A stretch of 64,000 nt of DNA from Diaminobutyricibacter sp. McL0608. Its GTDB lineage: Bacteria > Actinomycetota > Actinomycetes > Actinomycetales > Microbacteriaceae. Shown one piece after another: positions 24,316 through 32,093 of this stretch (its first letter is position 1; each line of letters opens with the position of its first letter). The stretch is from contig NZ_CP154826.1 in NCBI RefSeq assembly GCF_039613825.1, positions 620,001 to 684,000 of the forward strand, in the 5' to 3' direction. The notes under the pieces are model-generated. The model did not search any database. It worked only from the letters and a program-made list of their open reading frames with translations, and was not told the origin of the DNA. Position numbers and translations under genes: made by a program.

Positions 24316-25271
24316 CGCGCCACCTTCGCGTTGAGGTCGACCCGGGGGTCGAGGGCGGTATAGACGATGTCGGTGAGGATGCCGACGATCACGACGAACA
24401 GCGCCACGAAGAGGGCGACCGCCTGGATCGTGGGGAAGTCGCGGCTGAAGATCGCGTTGATCATCAGCGAGCCGAGGCCGGGGAGCGCGAAGACCTTCTC
24501 GATGACGAGCGAACCGCCGACGAGATAGCCGAGATTGACTCCGAGGATCGAGATCGTCGGGATGGCCGCGTTGCGCAGCACGTGGCCGCGGAACAGGTGC
24601 AGGCCGCCGGAGCCTTTGGAGCGTGCCGTCGCGACGTATTCGGAACCGAGCACGTTGATCGTCGACGAGCGCAGGCTGCGGATGATCGTGGGGGACATCG
24701 CGATCGCCAGCGTGAGAGCCGGCAGGGCCAGGTAGTAGATGTGATCGAGCGGCGTGTCGCCGAAACCGCCGACGGGGAAGATGTGGAGGTTCACCGCGAA
24801 CAGGAGGATGAGCATGATTCCCACCCAGAACTGCGGCATCCCCTGGCCGATCAGCGTGTAGACCCGCACCCCGAAGTCGCGTCCCCGGCCGGGTGCGCTC
24901 GCGGCGATTCCGGCGAGCGGAACGCTGAGGAGCAGGCACAGCACCACCGCGAAGAGCAGCAGCGACAGCGTGACCGGGATGGCTGCGAGCACCAGGCCGG
25001 ACACCGGCTGCTGGTAGGTGAGGCTCGTGCCGAGGTTGCCCTGCACGAGCCGGCCGACGAAGAGGAAGTACTGCACCCAGATGGGCTGGTCGAGACCGAG
25101 CTGCGCTCGCAGCGCGGTGACCCGGTCCTGCGTCGCGTGCTCACCGAGGATCGCGACGGCCGGATCGCCCGGAAGGAGGTGCGCCATGAAGAACACGAGC
25201 AGTGTCACGCCGAAGATCACCGGCACGGCCTGCAGGAGTCTCGCGGGCACGAATCGAAGACGTTGGATCAT
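24312..25271 (-). CDS. Peptide ABC transporter permease (DppB type)
   Basis: 319 residues with six predicted membrane helices. The N-terminus (VFFMAHLLPGDPAVAILG) and LRAQLGLDQPIWVQYFLFVGRLVQGNLGTS are the DppB hallmarks, and the EAA loop reads VATARSKGSGGLHLFRGHVLRNA. It pairs with the DppC-type subunit. The gene begins about 60 bases after the binding-protein gene, downstream of a perfect hairpin that may lower its expression relative to the binding protein. GGGAGG precedes the ATG. Confidence 0.95.
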   Translation of the reverse strand: MIQRLRFVPARLLQAVPVIFGVTLLVFFMAHLLPGDPAVAILGEHATQDRVTALRAQLGLDQPIWVQYFLFVGRLVQGNLGTSLTYQQPVSGLVLAAIPVTLSLLLFAVVLCLLLSVPLAGIAASAPGRGRDFGVRVYTLIGQGMPQFWVGIMLILLFAVNLHIFPVGGFGDTPLDHIYYLALPALTLAIAMSPTIIRSLRSSTINVLGSEYVATARSKGSGGLHLFRGHVLRNAAIPTISILGVNLGYLVGGSLVIEKVFALPGLGSLMINAIFSRDFPTIQAVALFVALFVVIVGILTDIVYTALDPRVDLNAKVAR

Positions 25272-25293
25272 GGTTCACCTCCCAGGGTGTTCA

Positions 25294-25327
25294 GGGGGCG
25301 GAGCGAGCACAGGTACGCTCCGCCCCC
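25294..25327 (-). promoter_or_regulatory. Intercistronic hairpin between binding-protein and permease genes
   Basis: GGGGGCGGAGCG (25294-25305) and CGCTCCGCCCCC (25316-25327) form a perfect 12-bp stem with a ten-base loop, five bases beyond the binding-protein stop. No U-tract follows on the minus strand. Such hairpins usually protect the upstream message from 3' decay or terminate part of the transcripts, so that binding protein exceeds permease. That function is inferred. Confidence 0.75.
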
Positions 25328-25332
25328 AGCTT

Positions 25333-26886
25333 TTACTTGGACTTGGTGATGTCTTCGACGTGGTAGTTGCCGAGCGGCGTCACGTGGAAGCCCTTGACCT
25401 TGTCCGTGGTCGCGTAGGCGTACGGCGAGTAGTACGTGTACGCCAGGAACGCGTCGTCACCGGTGAGGGTCTGCAACTGCGAGTAGAGCGCCTGGCGCTT
25501 GGCCGGGTCGATCTCCTGCTGCGCCTGCTTGTTGATCGCGATGACCTTCGGGTTGTTGTAGTACGTGAACGCCGACTTCGCGCCACCGCTCGGGTCGACG
25601 GCGAACGTCGTCCACTCGTCAGGGTCGGGGATGTCCATCGTCCAGGCCGACAGCGTCATGTCGAAGTCCGACTTGAGGCGGGCCTGCTTGTTGGCCGTCG
25701 GGTCGAGCTGCTTGATCGTCACCGTGATGCCGAGCTTCTTCAGTTCGGACTGCAGGATCTGGGCGACCGACGCCTGGTTGGCGTCACCCGAGCGGATCAG
25801 GATGCTGGTGCTGAAGCCGTTGGGGACGCTGGACTTCGCGAGTTCCGCCTTCGCGGTCGCCGTGTCGTACTTCGGTCCCTTGGCGTCCTTGTCGTAGAAG
25901 GGGGTTCCGGGCGAGAGGAGCGAGTTCGCCGCGGATCCGTTGCCGAACAGAACGGCTTTGACGAGGGCCTGGCGGTCGATCGAGTAGGCGATCGCGCGGC
26001 GCACGTGCACGTCGTTGAACGGGGCGCGCTGCTGGTTGAAGGCCACGTAGTCGATCTGTGTCGACGGGAAGGCGTCTGCCACAATGCCGGGCGAGCTCTT
26101 CAGCGACGAGAAGCTGGACCAGTCCGGAGTGTCGTCGATGTCGATCTGGCCGCCCTGCAACTGGAGCTTGCGGGTGTTCGCGTCGGGCACGACCGTCCAG
26201 GTCACGCTGTCGAGGGACGGCTTGCCCTTCTGCCAGTAGTTCGTGTTCTTGACGAGCTTGAGGGACTGACCCTTCTTCCATTCGCCCCACTTGAAGGGGC
26301 CGGTTCCGACGGGCGCCTGATAGAACTCGTCGGCGGTCTTGCCGCCGTAGTTCGCGGGGACGATGGCGTTGCTGAACAGGGAGAGGTCGGCGATGAGCGG
26401 CGCCCACGCGTACTTGGTCTTGATGGCGACGGTCTCGTCGTCGACGACGGAGACGTTCGCGATCGCCGCGTTGATGTAGCCCCAGCCGGTGTCGGCGGTG
26501 GCCGTGTCGGCATCGATCGAGAACTTGACGTCTTTCGCCGTCATCGGGGTGCCGTCGGAGAACGTCACACCGGAGCGGAGCTTGATCGTGTACGTCAGCT
26601 TGTCGGCCGAGACCGTGTAGCCCGTCGCCAGCCACGGCTTGACGTCGCGGCCGTCGTCGCTCACCGTGAACAGCGGTTCCATGATCTGTTCGAAGGTGAA
26701 GATCGACGGGTTGTCGAACGTCGTGGTGTTGTTCATCGAGACGGCGTCGGCCGGGCGGGCGATCACCAGGTCGCCACCCTTGGCGGACGTCCCACTGGAC
26801 GTACCACCTCCGGCGCTACAGCCGGCGAGAATCACTGCCGCGACTCCTGCCAACGCCACCACTGCGATGCGTTTGGTCCTCTTCAT
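25333..26886 (-). CDS. Peptide ABC transporter substrate-binding lipoprotein (SBP_bac_5)
   Basis: 517 residues. A lipoprotein signal peptide ends in LAGC with Cys23 as the lipidated residue, so the mature protein is tethered outside the membrane. The family-5 signature region (FTFEQIMEPLFTVSDDGRDVKPWLATGYTVSADKLTYTIKLRSGVTFSDGTPMTAKDVKFSID) is clear, followed by DWSSFSSLKSSPGIVADAFPS and YVAFNQQRAPFNDVHVRRAIAYSIDRQAL. It would bind oligopeptides or similar amides and deliver them to the permease pair. It is the first gene of the 12-gene operon; GAGG lies just before the ATG. Confidence 0.95.
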   Translation of the reverse strand: MKRTKRIAVVALAGVAAVILAGCSAGGGTSSGTSAKGGDLVIARPADAVSMNNTTTFDNPSIFTFEQIMEPLFTVSDDGRDVKPWLATGYTVSADKLTYTIKLRSGVTFSDGTPMTAKDVKFSIDADTATADTGWGYINAAIANVSVVDDETVAIKTKYAWAPLIADLSLFSNAIVPANYGGKTADEFYQAPVGTGPFKWGEWKKGQSLKLVKNTNYWQKGKPSLDSVTWTVVPDANTRKLQLQGGQIDIDDTPDWSSFSSLKSSPGIVADAFPSTQIDYVAFNQQRAPFNDVHVRRAIAYSIDRQALVKAVLFGNGSAANSLLSPGTPFYDKDAKGPKYDTATAKAELAKSSVPNGFSTSILIRSGDANQASVAQILQSELKKLGITVTIKQLDPTANKQARLKSDFDMTLSAWTMDIPDPDEWTTFAVDPSGGAKSAFTYYNNPKVIAINKQAQQEIDPAKRQALYSQLQTLTGDDAFLAYTYYSPYAYATTDKVKGFHVTPLGNYHVEDITKSK

Positions 26887-26977
26887 CGACTACCTCACTT
26901 GTCGGGCACATTCAGTGCTCTAACGGATTGGATCATCTTCGTACCAAACAATCCAGAATCGCAACTCGGAAACAAGA

Positions 26978-27006
26978 TTGTTACATTCATTACAGGTCGG
27001 TACGCT
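26978..27006 (+). promoter_or_regulatory. Putative leaderless promoter of the GNAT gene
   Basis: TTGTTA (26978-26983) and TACGCT (27001-27006) are spaced 17 bases, and the ATG follows six bases later. Transcription from this promoter would start at or next to the initiation codon; there is no ribosome-binding site. Confidence 0.5.
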
Positions 27007-27012
27007 GACAGG

Positions 27013-27489
27013 ATGCTCGTACTGCGCGATTTCCGGGAAGGTGACTTCGACGCCATCCGCGCGTGGGCGCCGACGCCCGACGACGTGTACCTGTTCGCCG
27101 GTTCGGCGCGGTTGTGGCCGCTCGATGACGCCCTGCTGCGCGAGTGGTTGCACGCCGAGAGGGTCACGGCGTGGACGGCAGTGGACCCGGATGCGAGAGA
27201 TACGCCCGTCGGCCACATCGAGCTCGTGAGAACGGGGGAGGTGACGGGCCGGCTGGCCCGCGTCCTTCTCGACCCGACCGTGCGCGGCAAGGGCTACGGC
27301 CGCGCGCTGGTGGCGGCAGCGGTCGACGCCGCGGTCGCGAGTGGTACCACCACGATCGACCTCAACGTGATCTCAGGCAACGTCCCGGCGATCGCGACCT
27401 ACCGGAGCCTGGGATTCGTCGCGCTCGGCCCCAACCCCGAGCATCCGGACATGACGCGGATGCGCCTGCTGGCCGGTGTGCGCAGCTGA
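27013..27489 (+). CDS. GNAT-family N-acetyltransferase
   Basis: 158 residues. The acetyl-CoA pyrophosphate-binding motif appears as LARVLLDPTVRGKGYGRALVAAAVDAAVASGTT, with the usual R-x-x-G-x-G/A pattern, and is followed by the final strands (IDLNVISGNVPAIATYRSLGFVAL). The N-terminal part (LRDFREGDFDAIRAWAPTPDDVYLFAG) resembles RimJ/RimL-type members. ATG 27013 is used because family homology starts there; the frame is open much further upstream but runs antisense to the binding-protein gene. The substrate is unknown. It is divergent from the peptide operon and 40 bases before an SDR. Confidence 0.88.
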   Translation: MLVLRDFREGDFDAIRAWAPTPDDVYLFAGSARLWPLDDALLREWLHAERVTAWTAVDPDARDTPVGHIELVRTGEVTGRLARVLLDPTVRGKGYGRALVAAAVDAAVASGTTTIDLNVISGNVPAIATYRSLGFVALGPNPEHPDMTRMRLLAGVRS

Positions 27490-27528
27490 CGGTCGAAGGT
27501 GATTCGCAGGCCGCGTAGATTGTTGCCC

Positions 27529-28215
27529 GTGGATCTACAACTGCGCGATCAGGTCGTTCTCGTCGTCGGTGGGGCCGGATACATCGGCTCGGTTGTGACC
27601 GAGCGCTTCAGGCAGGAAGGCGCGACGACCGTCGTGGCATCGCGCCGCGCTTCGGATGACCTCGACAGTGTTGTCATGGACGCCACTGATCCGGTATCCG
27701 TCCGGTCGGCCATCGCGGGGGTCGTCTCGACGCACGGCCGCATCGGCGCACTCGTCGTGACCGCCGCGCCGTCGGCGCAGACCCTGGATCCGGCTCGGAG
27801 TTCGGAACCGGAGCAGATCCTCGAGGCCGTCGATTCGAAGGCCCTCGCCTTCTTGCGCGTCGCGACGGAGGTCATCCCGAACATGCGCGAGGCGGGTTAC
27901 GGCCGGATCGTCGTCATCAGTGGCCAGAATGCGCTCGTCACGGGGAACATCACAGGCTCGGTGCGCAACGCGGCGACCATCATGGTCGCTAAGAACCTTG
28001 CCGACGAACTGGCCGGCACCGGCATCGCGGTCAACGCGGTGAACCCCGGCCTCGTCGCCGACGACCCGCCTCGCGAGGTCGGGATCGGTCGAGCCGGCTC
28101 CACCAGCACTCAGCAGGTGGCTGACCTCGTCGCCTTCCTCGCCTCGCCGATCTCCGGGGTGTCGGGCGAATCGATCGCGGTGGGACACCGTGTGCGCGGG
28201 GTCATGTCGTTCTAG
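27529..28215 (+). CDS. SDR-family protein with degenerate catalytic site
   Basis: 228 residues from a GTG start. The cofactor motif is VVGGAGYIGSVVTERF (GGxGxIG), and ASRRASDD after strand 2 fits NADP. The central segment ISGQNALVTGNITGSVRNAATIMVAKNLADEL keeps the serine and lysine but has no tyrosine four residues before the lysine; V-A-K follows T-I-M. The usual general acid is thus absent, so the protein may be a non-catalytic or altered SDR. The end (GESIAVGHRVRGVMSF) replaces the normal VDGG. It converges with the DUF1905 gene, their stops overlapping by four bases. Confidence 0.8.
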   Translation: MDLQLRDQVVLVVGGAGYIGSVVTERFRQEGATTVVASRRASDDLDSVVMDATDPVSVRSAIAGVVSTHGRIGALVVTAAPSAQTLDPARSSEPEQILEAVDSKALAFLRVATEVIPNMREAGYGRIVVISGQNALVTGNITGSVRNAATIMVAKNLADELAGTGIAVNAVNPGLVADDPPREVGIGRAGSTSTQQVADLVAFLASPISGVSGESIAVGHRVRGVMSF

Positions 28216-28502
28216 GTCAGCCGGCGTACGAGGTGGACGGTGACCGTATCCCCGACGTCTTTGCCGAGCCGCGCGCGCATCTTTGCGCTGAGCGAGAGCA
28301 TGTGGCCGCCCTTGCCTGTGACCATGAGTCCGATGTTCGGCATCGGGAAACCGTCTACCGTCGCGTCGACGCGCACAGCCTTCTTGGTGCCGAAGAGCGA
28401 TGCGGAGTCTGGCACCTCGACGCATGACCAGATGCTGCCTTTGACATCGACTCCGATCGGCGCCGTGAACGTGTGATCCAGGGGTCCGGGTTCGGTACTC
28501 AA
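28212..28502 (-). CDS. DUF1905-domain protein
   Basis: 96 residues forming a single small beta-barrel domain. SIWSCVEVPDSASLFGTKKAVRVDATVDGFPMPNIGLMVTGKGGHMLSLSAKMRARLGKDVGDTVTVHLVRR matches DUF1905 (a double-psi-like barrel also found N-terminal to YdeI/OmpD-like domains). No biochemical role is known. The protein is cytosolic. Its promoter should lie in the 28503-28660 region, which is full of small palindromes. Confidence 0.85.
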   Translation of the reverse strand: MSTEPGPLDHTFTAPIGVDVKGSIWSCVEVPDSASLFGTKKAVRVDATVDGFPMPNIGLMVTGKGGHMLSLSAKMRARLGKDVGDTVTVHLVRRLT

Positions 28503-28550
28503 GGGCTGCTCTTCCGCGTCGTTGGAATCCTCATTCTTTCAGAGGCAGAC

Positions 28551-28706
28551 GACATCGCCCGCGGTTCTCGCGGGCGGGCGCTCTCGTGATGGGTGGGGGA
28601 GCGTCCGGGGCGAGGTCATAATTCGCTCGGCAAGAATTATGAGCTAGAGCCGAAGCTCATAAAGAGACATCGCCCGCTTCCCTCTGCAGGAGATGCGGGC
28701 GATGTC
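28551..28706. repeat. Structured intergenic element with 12-bp inverted termini and competing hairpins
   Basis: GACATCGCCCGC occurs at 28551-28562 and again at 28666-28677; its exact complement lies at 28695-28706. The inner pair forms a 12-bp hairpin with a 17-base loop and is followed on the minus strand by TCTTTATG, so it can terminate the exporter operon that ends at 28739. Between them, CATAATTC/GAATTATG (28617-28641) and TTATGAGCT/AGCTCATAA (28637-28662) are perfect and mutually exclusive stems, and GCCCGCG/CGCGGGC (28557-28575) forms another. No coding potential was found in 28503-28738. Confidence 0.6.
28666..28706 (-). terminator. Terminator of the PadR/ABC-exporter operon
   Basis: A perfect 12-bp stem, GACATCGCCCGC with GCGGGCGATGTC, lies 33 bases past the stop of the ABC-2 permease gene on the minus strand and is followed there by a short T-rich stretch (TCTTTAT). 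Confidence 0.65.
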
Positions 28707-28738
28707 ATTTGTGGAGCTCTGGTGCGTTGGCCTCGACC

Positions 28739-29503
28739 TCAGCTGATCTTGCGGCGGTAGATGGTGATCGCGAAGCCGTAGGCGATGACGAGGATGCCCA
28801 CGAGCCAGGCGAGCGCGATCCAGATGTCGCTGCCGACCGGTTGCTCGGCGAACAGTGCCCGGATGGTGTTCACGATGGAGGTCACCGGCTGGTGCTCGGC
28901 GAACCAGGCGACCGGGCCCGGCATCGAGTCGGTGGGCACGAACGCGGAGCTGATGAACGGCAGGAAGATCAGCGGGTAGCTGAACGCGCTCGCGCCGTCC
29001 ACGGTCTTCGCCGACAGCCCTGCGATCACCGCGAGCCAGGTCAGCGCGAGGGTGAACAGGATCAGGATGCCGGCCACGGCGAGCCAGGCGGCGACGGATG
29101 CCCCGGTGCGGAACCCCATGATCAGCGCGACACCGATGACGACCGTCACCGAGATCAGGTTCGCGACCAGGGAGGTGAGCACGTGGCCCCAGAGAACGCT
29201 AGACCGCGCGATCGGCATGGACTGGAAGCGTTCGAAGATGCCGCCCTGCAGGTCGAGGAAGAGCCGGTACGAGGTGTAAGCGACGCCCGACGCGATCGTG
29301 ATCAGCAGGATGCCGGGGAGCAGGTAGTTCACATACGACTCGCTGGATCCGGTGTTGATCGCGCCGCCCAGGACATATACGAACAGCAGCATCAACGCGA
29401 TCGGAGTGACCGCGGTCGTGATGATGGTGTCGGGACTGCGGAGGATGTGGCGCAGCGAGCGGCCGGTGAGGACACTGGTGTCGCTGAGGACGTGGGTGGT
29501 CAT
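28739..29503 (-). CDS. ABC-2 type exporter permease (DrrB-like)
   Basis: 254 residues with six membrane helices. After a polar N-terminus (GRSLRHILRSPDTIITTAVTPI) come TM1 (ALMLLFVYVLGGAI), the NYLLPGILLITIASGVAYTSYRLFLDLQGGIFERFQSMPIARSSVLWG segment characteristic of DrrB/ABC-2 permeases, and further helices ending in a basic tail. It pairs with the ATPase whose gene overlaps its start by four bases to form a heteromeric exporter. Drugs or lipids are typical substrates of this family; the actual substrate is unknown. Confidence 0.92.
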   Translation of the reverse strand: MTTHVLSDTSVLTGRSLRHILRSPDTIITTAVTPIALMLLFVYVLGGAINTGSSESYVNYLLPGILLITIASGVAYTSYRLFLDLQGGIFERFQSMPIARSSVLWGHVLTSLVANLISVTVVIGVALIMGFRTGASVAAWLAVAGILILFTLALTWLAVIAGLSAKTVDGASAFSYPLIFLPFISSAFVPTDSMPGPVAWFAEHQPVTSIVNTIRALFAEQPVGSDIWIALAWLVGILVIAYGFAITIYRRKIS

Positions 29504-30318
29504 CGTGATTCCTTTCCTGCGGGGACCGCGCCTTCCGTGCGGTCGTCAGTGGTGTCTGTAGTGCCGGTGTCACCGACGAGTGCGAGGAAGACGTCCTCGA
29601 GGGAGGGCTGCTTCTCGACGTATTCGACTTTGGCGGCCGGGAGGAGCTGTTTGAGCTCGGCGAGCGTGCCGTTCTGGATGATCGTGCCCTGGTGCAGGAT
29701 CGCGATCCGGTCGGCGAGATGCTCGGCTTCATCCAGGGTCTGGGTGGTGAGCAGCACGGTCGTGCCCTGCCCTGCGAGCCGCTTGACGGTCTGCCACACC
29801 TCGATGCGCGCCTGCGGATCGAGTCCGGTGGTCGGTTCGTCGAGGAAGATGACCGGTGGGTTGCCGATCAGGCTCATCGCGATGTCCAGCCGGCGTCGCA
29901 TACCGCCCGAATACGTGCCCGCCTTGCGGCCGCCTGCCTCGGTGAGTGCGAAGCGGGCGAGCAGCTCGTCGGCGATCCCACCCGGGTCCTTCAGGTGACG
30001 AAGCCGCGCGACAAGCACGAGGTTCTCCTTGCCGGTGAGCACCTCATCGACCGCCGCGAACTGTCCGGTCAGGCTGATCGACTCGCGCACATCGCCTGGT
30101 TGGGCGGCGACGTCGAAGCCGTGGACGGTGGCGGTGCCCTCGTCGGCCTTGAGCAGCGTCGAGAGGATCTTCACCAGGGTGGTCTTGCCGGCGCCGTTCG
30201 AACCGAGCAGTGCGAAGATGCTCCCCGCTGCCACGTCGAAGTCGACGCCCTGCAGTACGTGCAGGTCTTTGAATGATTTCTTGATCCCCTGCACCCGGAT
30301 CGCCGGTTCGTTGGCCAT
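29500..30318 (-). CDS. ABC exporter ATP-binding protein (DrrA-like)
   Basis: 272 residues from ATG 30318. Walker A GSNGAGKTT, signature TYSGGMRRRLDIAMSL, Walker B VIFLDEPTTGLDPQARIEVW and the switch-region TTQTLDEAEHLADRIAIL are intact. The C-terminal PAAKVEYVEKQPSLEDVFLALVGDTG is the DrrA-type regulatory tail. A threonine- and acid-rich extension follows. It energises the DrrB-like permease encoded next. Its start codon touches the stop of the DUF1048 gene, which makes a PadR-DUF1048-DrrA-DrrB operon. Confidence 0.94.
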   Translation of the reverse strand: MANEPAIRVQGIKKSFKDLHVLQGVDFDVAAGSIFALLGSNGAGKTTLVKILSTLLKADEGTATVHGFDVAAQPGDVRESISLTGQFAAVDEVLTGKENLVLVARLRHLKDPGGIADELLARFALTEAGGRKAGTYSGGMRRRLDIAMSLIGNPPVIFLDEPTTGLDPQARIEVWQTVKRLAGQGTTVLLTTQTLDEAEHLADRIAILHQGTIIQNGTLAELKQLLPAAKVEYVEKQPSLEDVFLALVGDTGTTDTTDDRTEGAVPAGKESR

Positions 30319-30683
30319 CACTTCTCCCCTTGTTCTGCGTCCTCGACCGCCTTGACCAGACGGGCGCGCTCCTTGTCGATCCACTGCTTTCCGCTGTAGG
30401 CCTGCGTGAAGGCCTCGGCGAACTCCACGGGGTCGTCGCCGACGATCTCGCTCACCGGCGTCCCGTCCACCGCTGCCCGCTCCCAGAGGTCTGCGAAGTC
30501 GCTGACCATCGTGACGAGCGTGTCGCCGTCGGTGATGCCTCCGGCGTACATGAAGTACCGCTCGAATGCCTTTGCGGATGCCCGGTACGGCTCCGGCAGT
30601 GCCTCGATGCGGGCCTTGTACTGCTTGTACTGCTTCTTCTGTTCGAGCGACCCGGTGAGGACCTCGATCCATTTTGCGGCCAT
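30318..30683 (-). CDS. DUF1048-family protein
   Basis: 121 residues, cytosolic and helical, with KWIEVLTGSLEQKKQYKQYKARIEALPEPYRASAKAFERYFMYAG and GDTLVTMVSDFADLWERAAVDGTPVSEIVGDDPVEFAEAFTQAYS. This is the DUF1048 pattern, a four-helix domain commonly encoded between a PadR regulator and ABC-2 exporter genes, as here. It may be an accessory or regulatory partner of the exporter; no reaction is known. ATG 30683 is two bases from the PadR stop. Confidence 0.88.
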   Translation of the reverse strand: MAAKWIEVLTGSLEQKKQYKQYKARIEALPEPYRASAKAFERYFMYAGGITDGDTLVTMVSDFADLWERAAVDGTPVSEIVGDDPVEFAEAFTQAYSGKQWIDKERARLVKAVEDAEQGEK

Positions 30684-30685
30684 GA

Positions 30686-31036
30686 TTACTCTCCTTGTTC
30701 CTTCGGGTCTTCGATGTGGTGATGGAGCTGTTCGATTCGTTCTGCGAGGAAGCTCCAGCTCCTCCAGAACTCTTCGAGGTACTCGCTGCCTGTTCCGTTG
30801 AGCGAGTACACCTTGCGTGGCGGTCCCTTCTCGGACGGGACTTTCGCCACGTCTACGAAGCCGCGCTGCTCGATTCTGACCAGCAGCGCGTAGACAGTGC
30901 CTTCGACGATGTCGGAGAAGCCCTGATCGCGCAGTCGGGCCGTGATCTCGTACCCGTAGGCCGGTTGTACGGCCAGGATGGCGAGGACGATTCCCTCGAG
31001 CGTGCCCTTGAGCATCTCGGTCATCTGCTTGGCCAT
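30686..31036 (-). CDS. PadR-family transcriptional regulator
   Basis: 116 residues. The winged-helix domain includes LEGIVLAILAVQPAYGYEITARLRDQGFSDIVEGTVYALLVRIEQRGFVDVAKVPSEKGPPRKVYSLNGTG, the standard PadR pattern with the TVYxLLxRxExxG recognition helix. The C-terminal helix (EYLEEFWRSWSFLAERIEQL) is for dimerisation. AAAGGAGGGG precedes the ATG. As first gene of the exporter operon with a dyad in its promoter, it is probably a repressor released by the exporter's substrate. Confidence 0.93.
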   Translation of the reverse strand: MAKQMTEMLKGTLEGIVLAILAVQPAYGYEITARLRDQGFSDIVEGTVYALLVRIEQRGFVDVAKVPSEKGPPRKVYSLNGTGSEYLEEFWRSWSFLAERIEQLHHHIEDPKEQGE

Positions 31037-31050
31037 GAGCCCCTCCTTTA

Positions 31051-31096
31051 GCTACTCGGTGTTGCTGACTACCACTAGATAGTAACACCGAATAGC
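31051..31096. promoter_or_regulatory. Split dyad operator upstream of padR
   Basis: GCTACTCGGTGTT (31051-31063) and AACACCGAATAGC (31084-31096) are inverted repeats matching at 12 of 13 positions, with a 20-base spacer. The centres are 33 bases apart, about three helical turns, so two dimers could bind on one face. The element lies 15-60 bases upstream of the padR start and probably covers its promoter. Confidence 0.6.
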
Positions 31097-31115
31097 AGTG
31101 GCGCAAGAGGGGAAT

Positions 31116-32063
31116 CTAGAAAATTCCGGGAGCCTTTTCGCGAACGTGATCAGCGTGCGGTTCGACCATTCGGACGCGCGGGATCCAGCAGCGGACGGTG
31201 TCGCGATACCGCTTGAACTCATCGCCGTACCGCTTCTCCAGGTCGGCTTCCTCGTGAGGCCGCACGGCATAGTTCCAGACGAGTGACCCCACGACCGCGT
31301 ACGCGATCACCAGCCACGACTGCAGGATGAGGCCGACCGCGACGCCCTGAGCGATGCCCGCGATCGCCATCGGATTGCGCACCGAGCGATAAGGCCCAGC
31401 GATGACAAGGTGGTTCGGCATTGCAGCGGGGAGGGGCGTGCCCTGGCCGCGGGTCGACATCACGACGGCGGACCAGATGCCGAGAGCGCTGGCGAGCACG
31501 AAGAGTGCGACACCGGGCGCGCTCGCGAACGGCGGCAAGGGGAGGGCAACCGCCCACCGGCGCTCGAGGGCGACAATCCCGAGCGGGATCACGATCAGGA
31601 AGAGTCCCCAGAACACGACGATCTGCCCGAAGGTCGAAACCAGATGGGATGCGGCGGTCGGGCGAGCGCCGGCGGGACGGAATGCGAACGGGCCGCGGAT
31701 CAGCCAACCGGTAGGGATGTTCCCGAAGACGACGAGGCAGAGCGCGATCGCCGAACAGGCTGCGGCCGCACCCATGAGGAGCACGCCCCAGCCGGCTTCG
31801 GTCGTGATCGTCGCGTAGAGCGCCAGCCCGGCGGTGACGAGCCCCGTCCATCCTGTGCTCACGACAGCGGCCGCGCGGAGGCCGAATGCCGCCGCCGCCG
31901 AGGCGACGACGAACAGGGGGATGTCGAAGGCGGCCACGACGATCGGGTCGAGGTGACCGAGGGTCGTCTCGCGAACGAGGGGGGATGCGAACACCGCGAC
32001 CCACCACGCGATCCCGGCGACCGCCTGCACGGCGAAATATCGTCGACCCCATTGCATGGTCAC
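31116..32063 (-). CDS. Isoprenylcysteine carboxyl methyltransferase-family membrane protein
   Basis: 315 residues with about eight membrane helices. The C-terminal third holds the ICMT/PEMT signature: GPYRSVRNPMAIAGIAQGVAVGL, then RPHEEADLEKRYGDEFKRYRDTVRCWIPR, which forms the cofactor and acceptor site in this superfamily of membrane S-adenosylmethionine-dependent methyltransferases. The N-terminal helices are unassigned. Bacterial members are mostly uncharacterised, and the acceptor might be a lipid or small thiol. It is divergent from a phospholipase-D-type gene with about 30 bases between their starts, so lipid modification is a common theme. Confidence 0.85.
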   Translation of the reverse strand: MTMQWGRRYFAVQAVAGIAWWVAVFASPLVRETTLGHLDPIVVAAFDIPLFVVASAAAAFGLRAAAVVSTGWTGLVTAGLALYATITTEAGWGVLLMGAAAACSAIALCLVVFGNIPTGWLIRGPFAFRPAGARPTAASHLVSTFGQIVVFWGLFLIVIPLGIVALERRWAVALPLPPFASAPGVALFVLASALGIWSAVVMSTRGQGTPLPAAMPNHLVIAGPYRSVRNPMAIAGIAQGVAVGLILQSWLVIAYAVVGSLVWNYAVRPHEEADLEKRYGDEFKRYRDTVRCWIPRVRMVEPHADHVREKAPGIF

Positions 32064-32093
32064 AGGGTATCTGTCGAGCGTACTGTTCGATGC

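Noticed and set aside
25018-27012. Upstream extension of the GNAT frame, about 660 codons
   Set aside because: It runs antisense to the binding-protein and permease genes; the GNAT fold starts at ATG 27013, preceded by a promoter-like sequence.
28739-30318. Naming the ABC-2 exporter genes drrA/drrB
   Set aside because: Only family-level similarity is visible; the substrate is unknown and no anthracycline genes are present.
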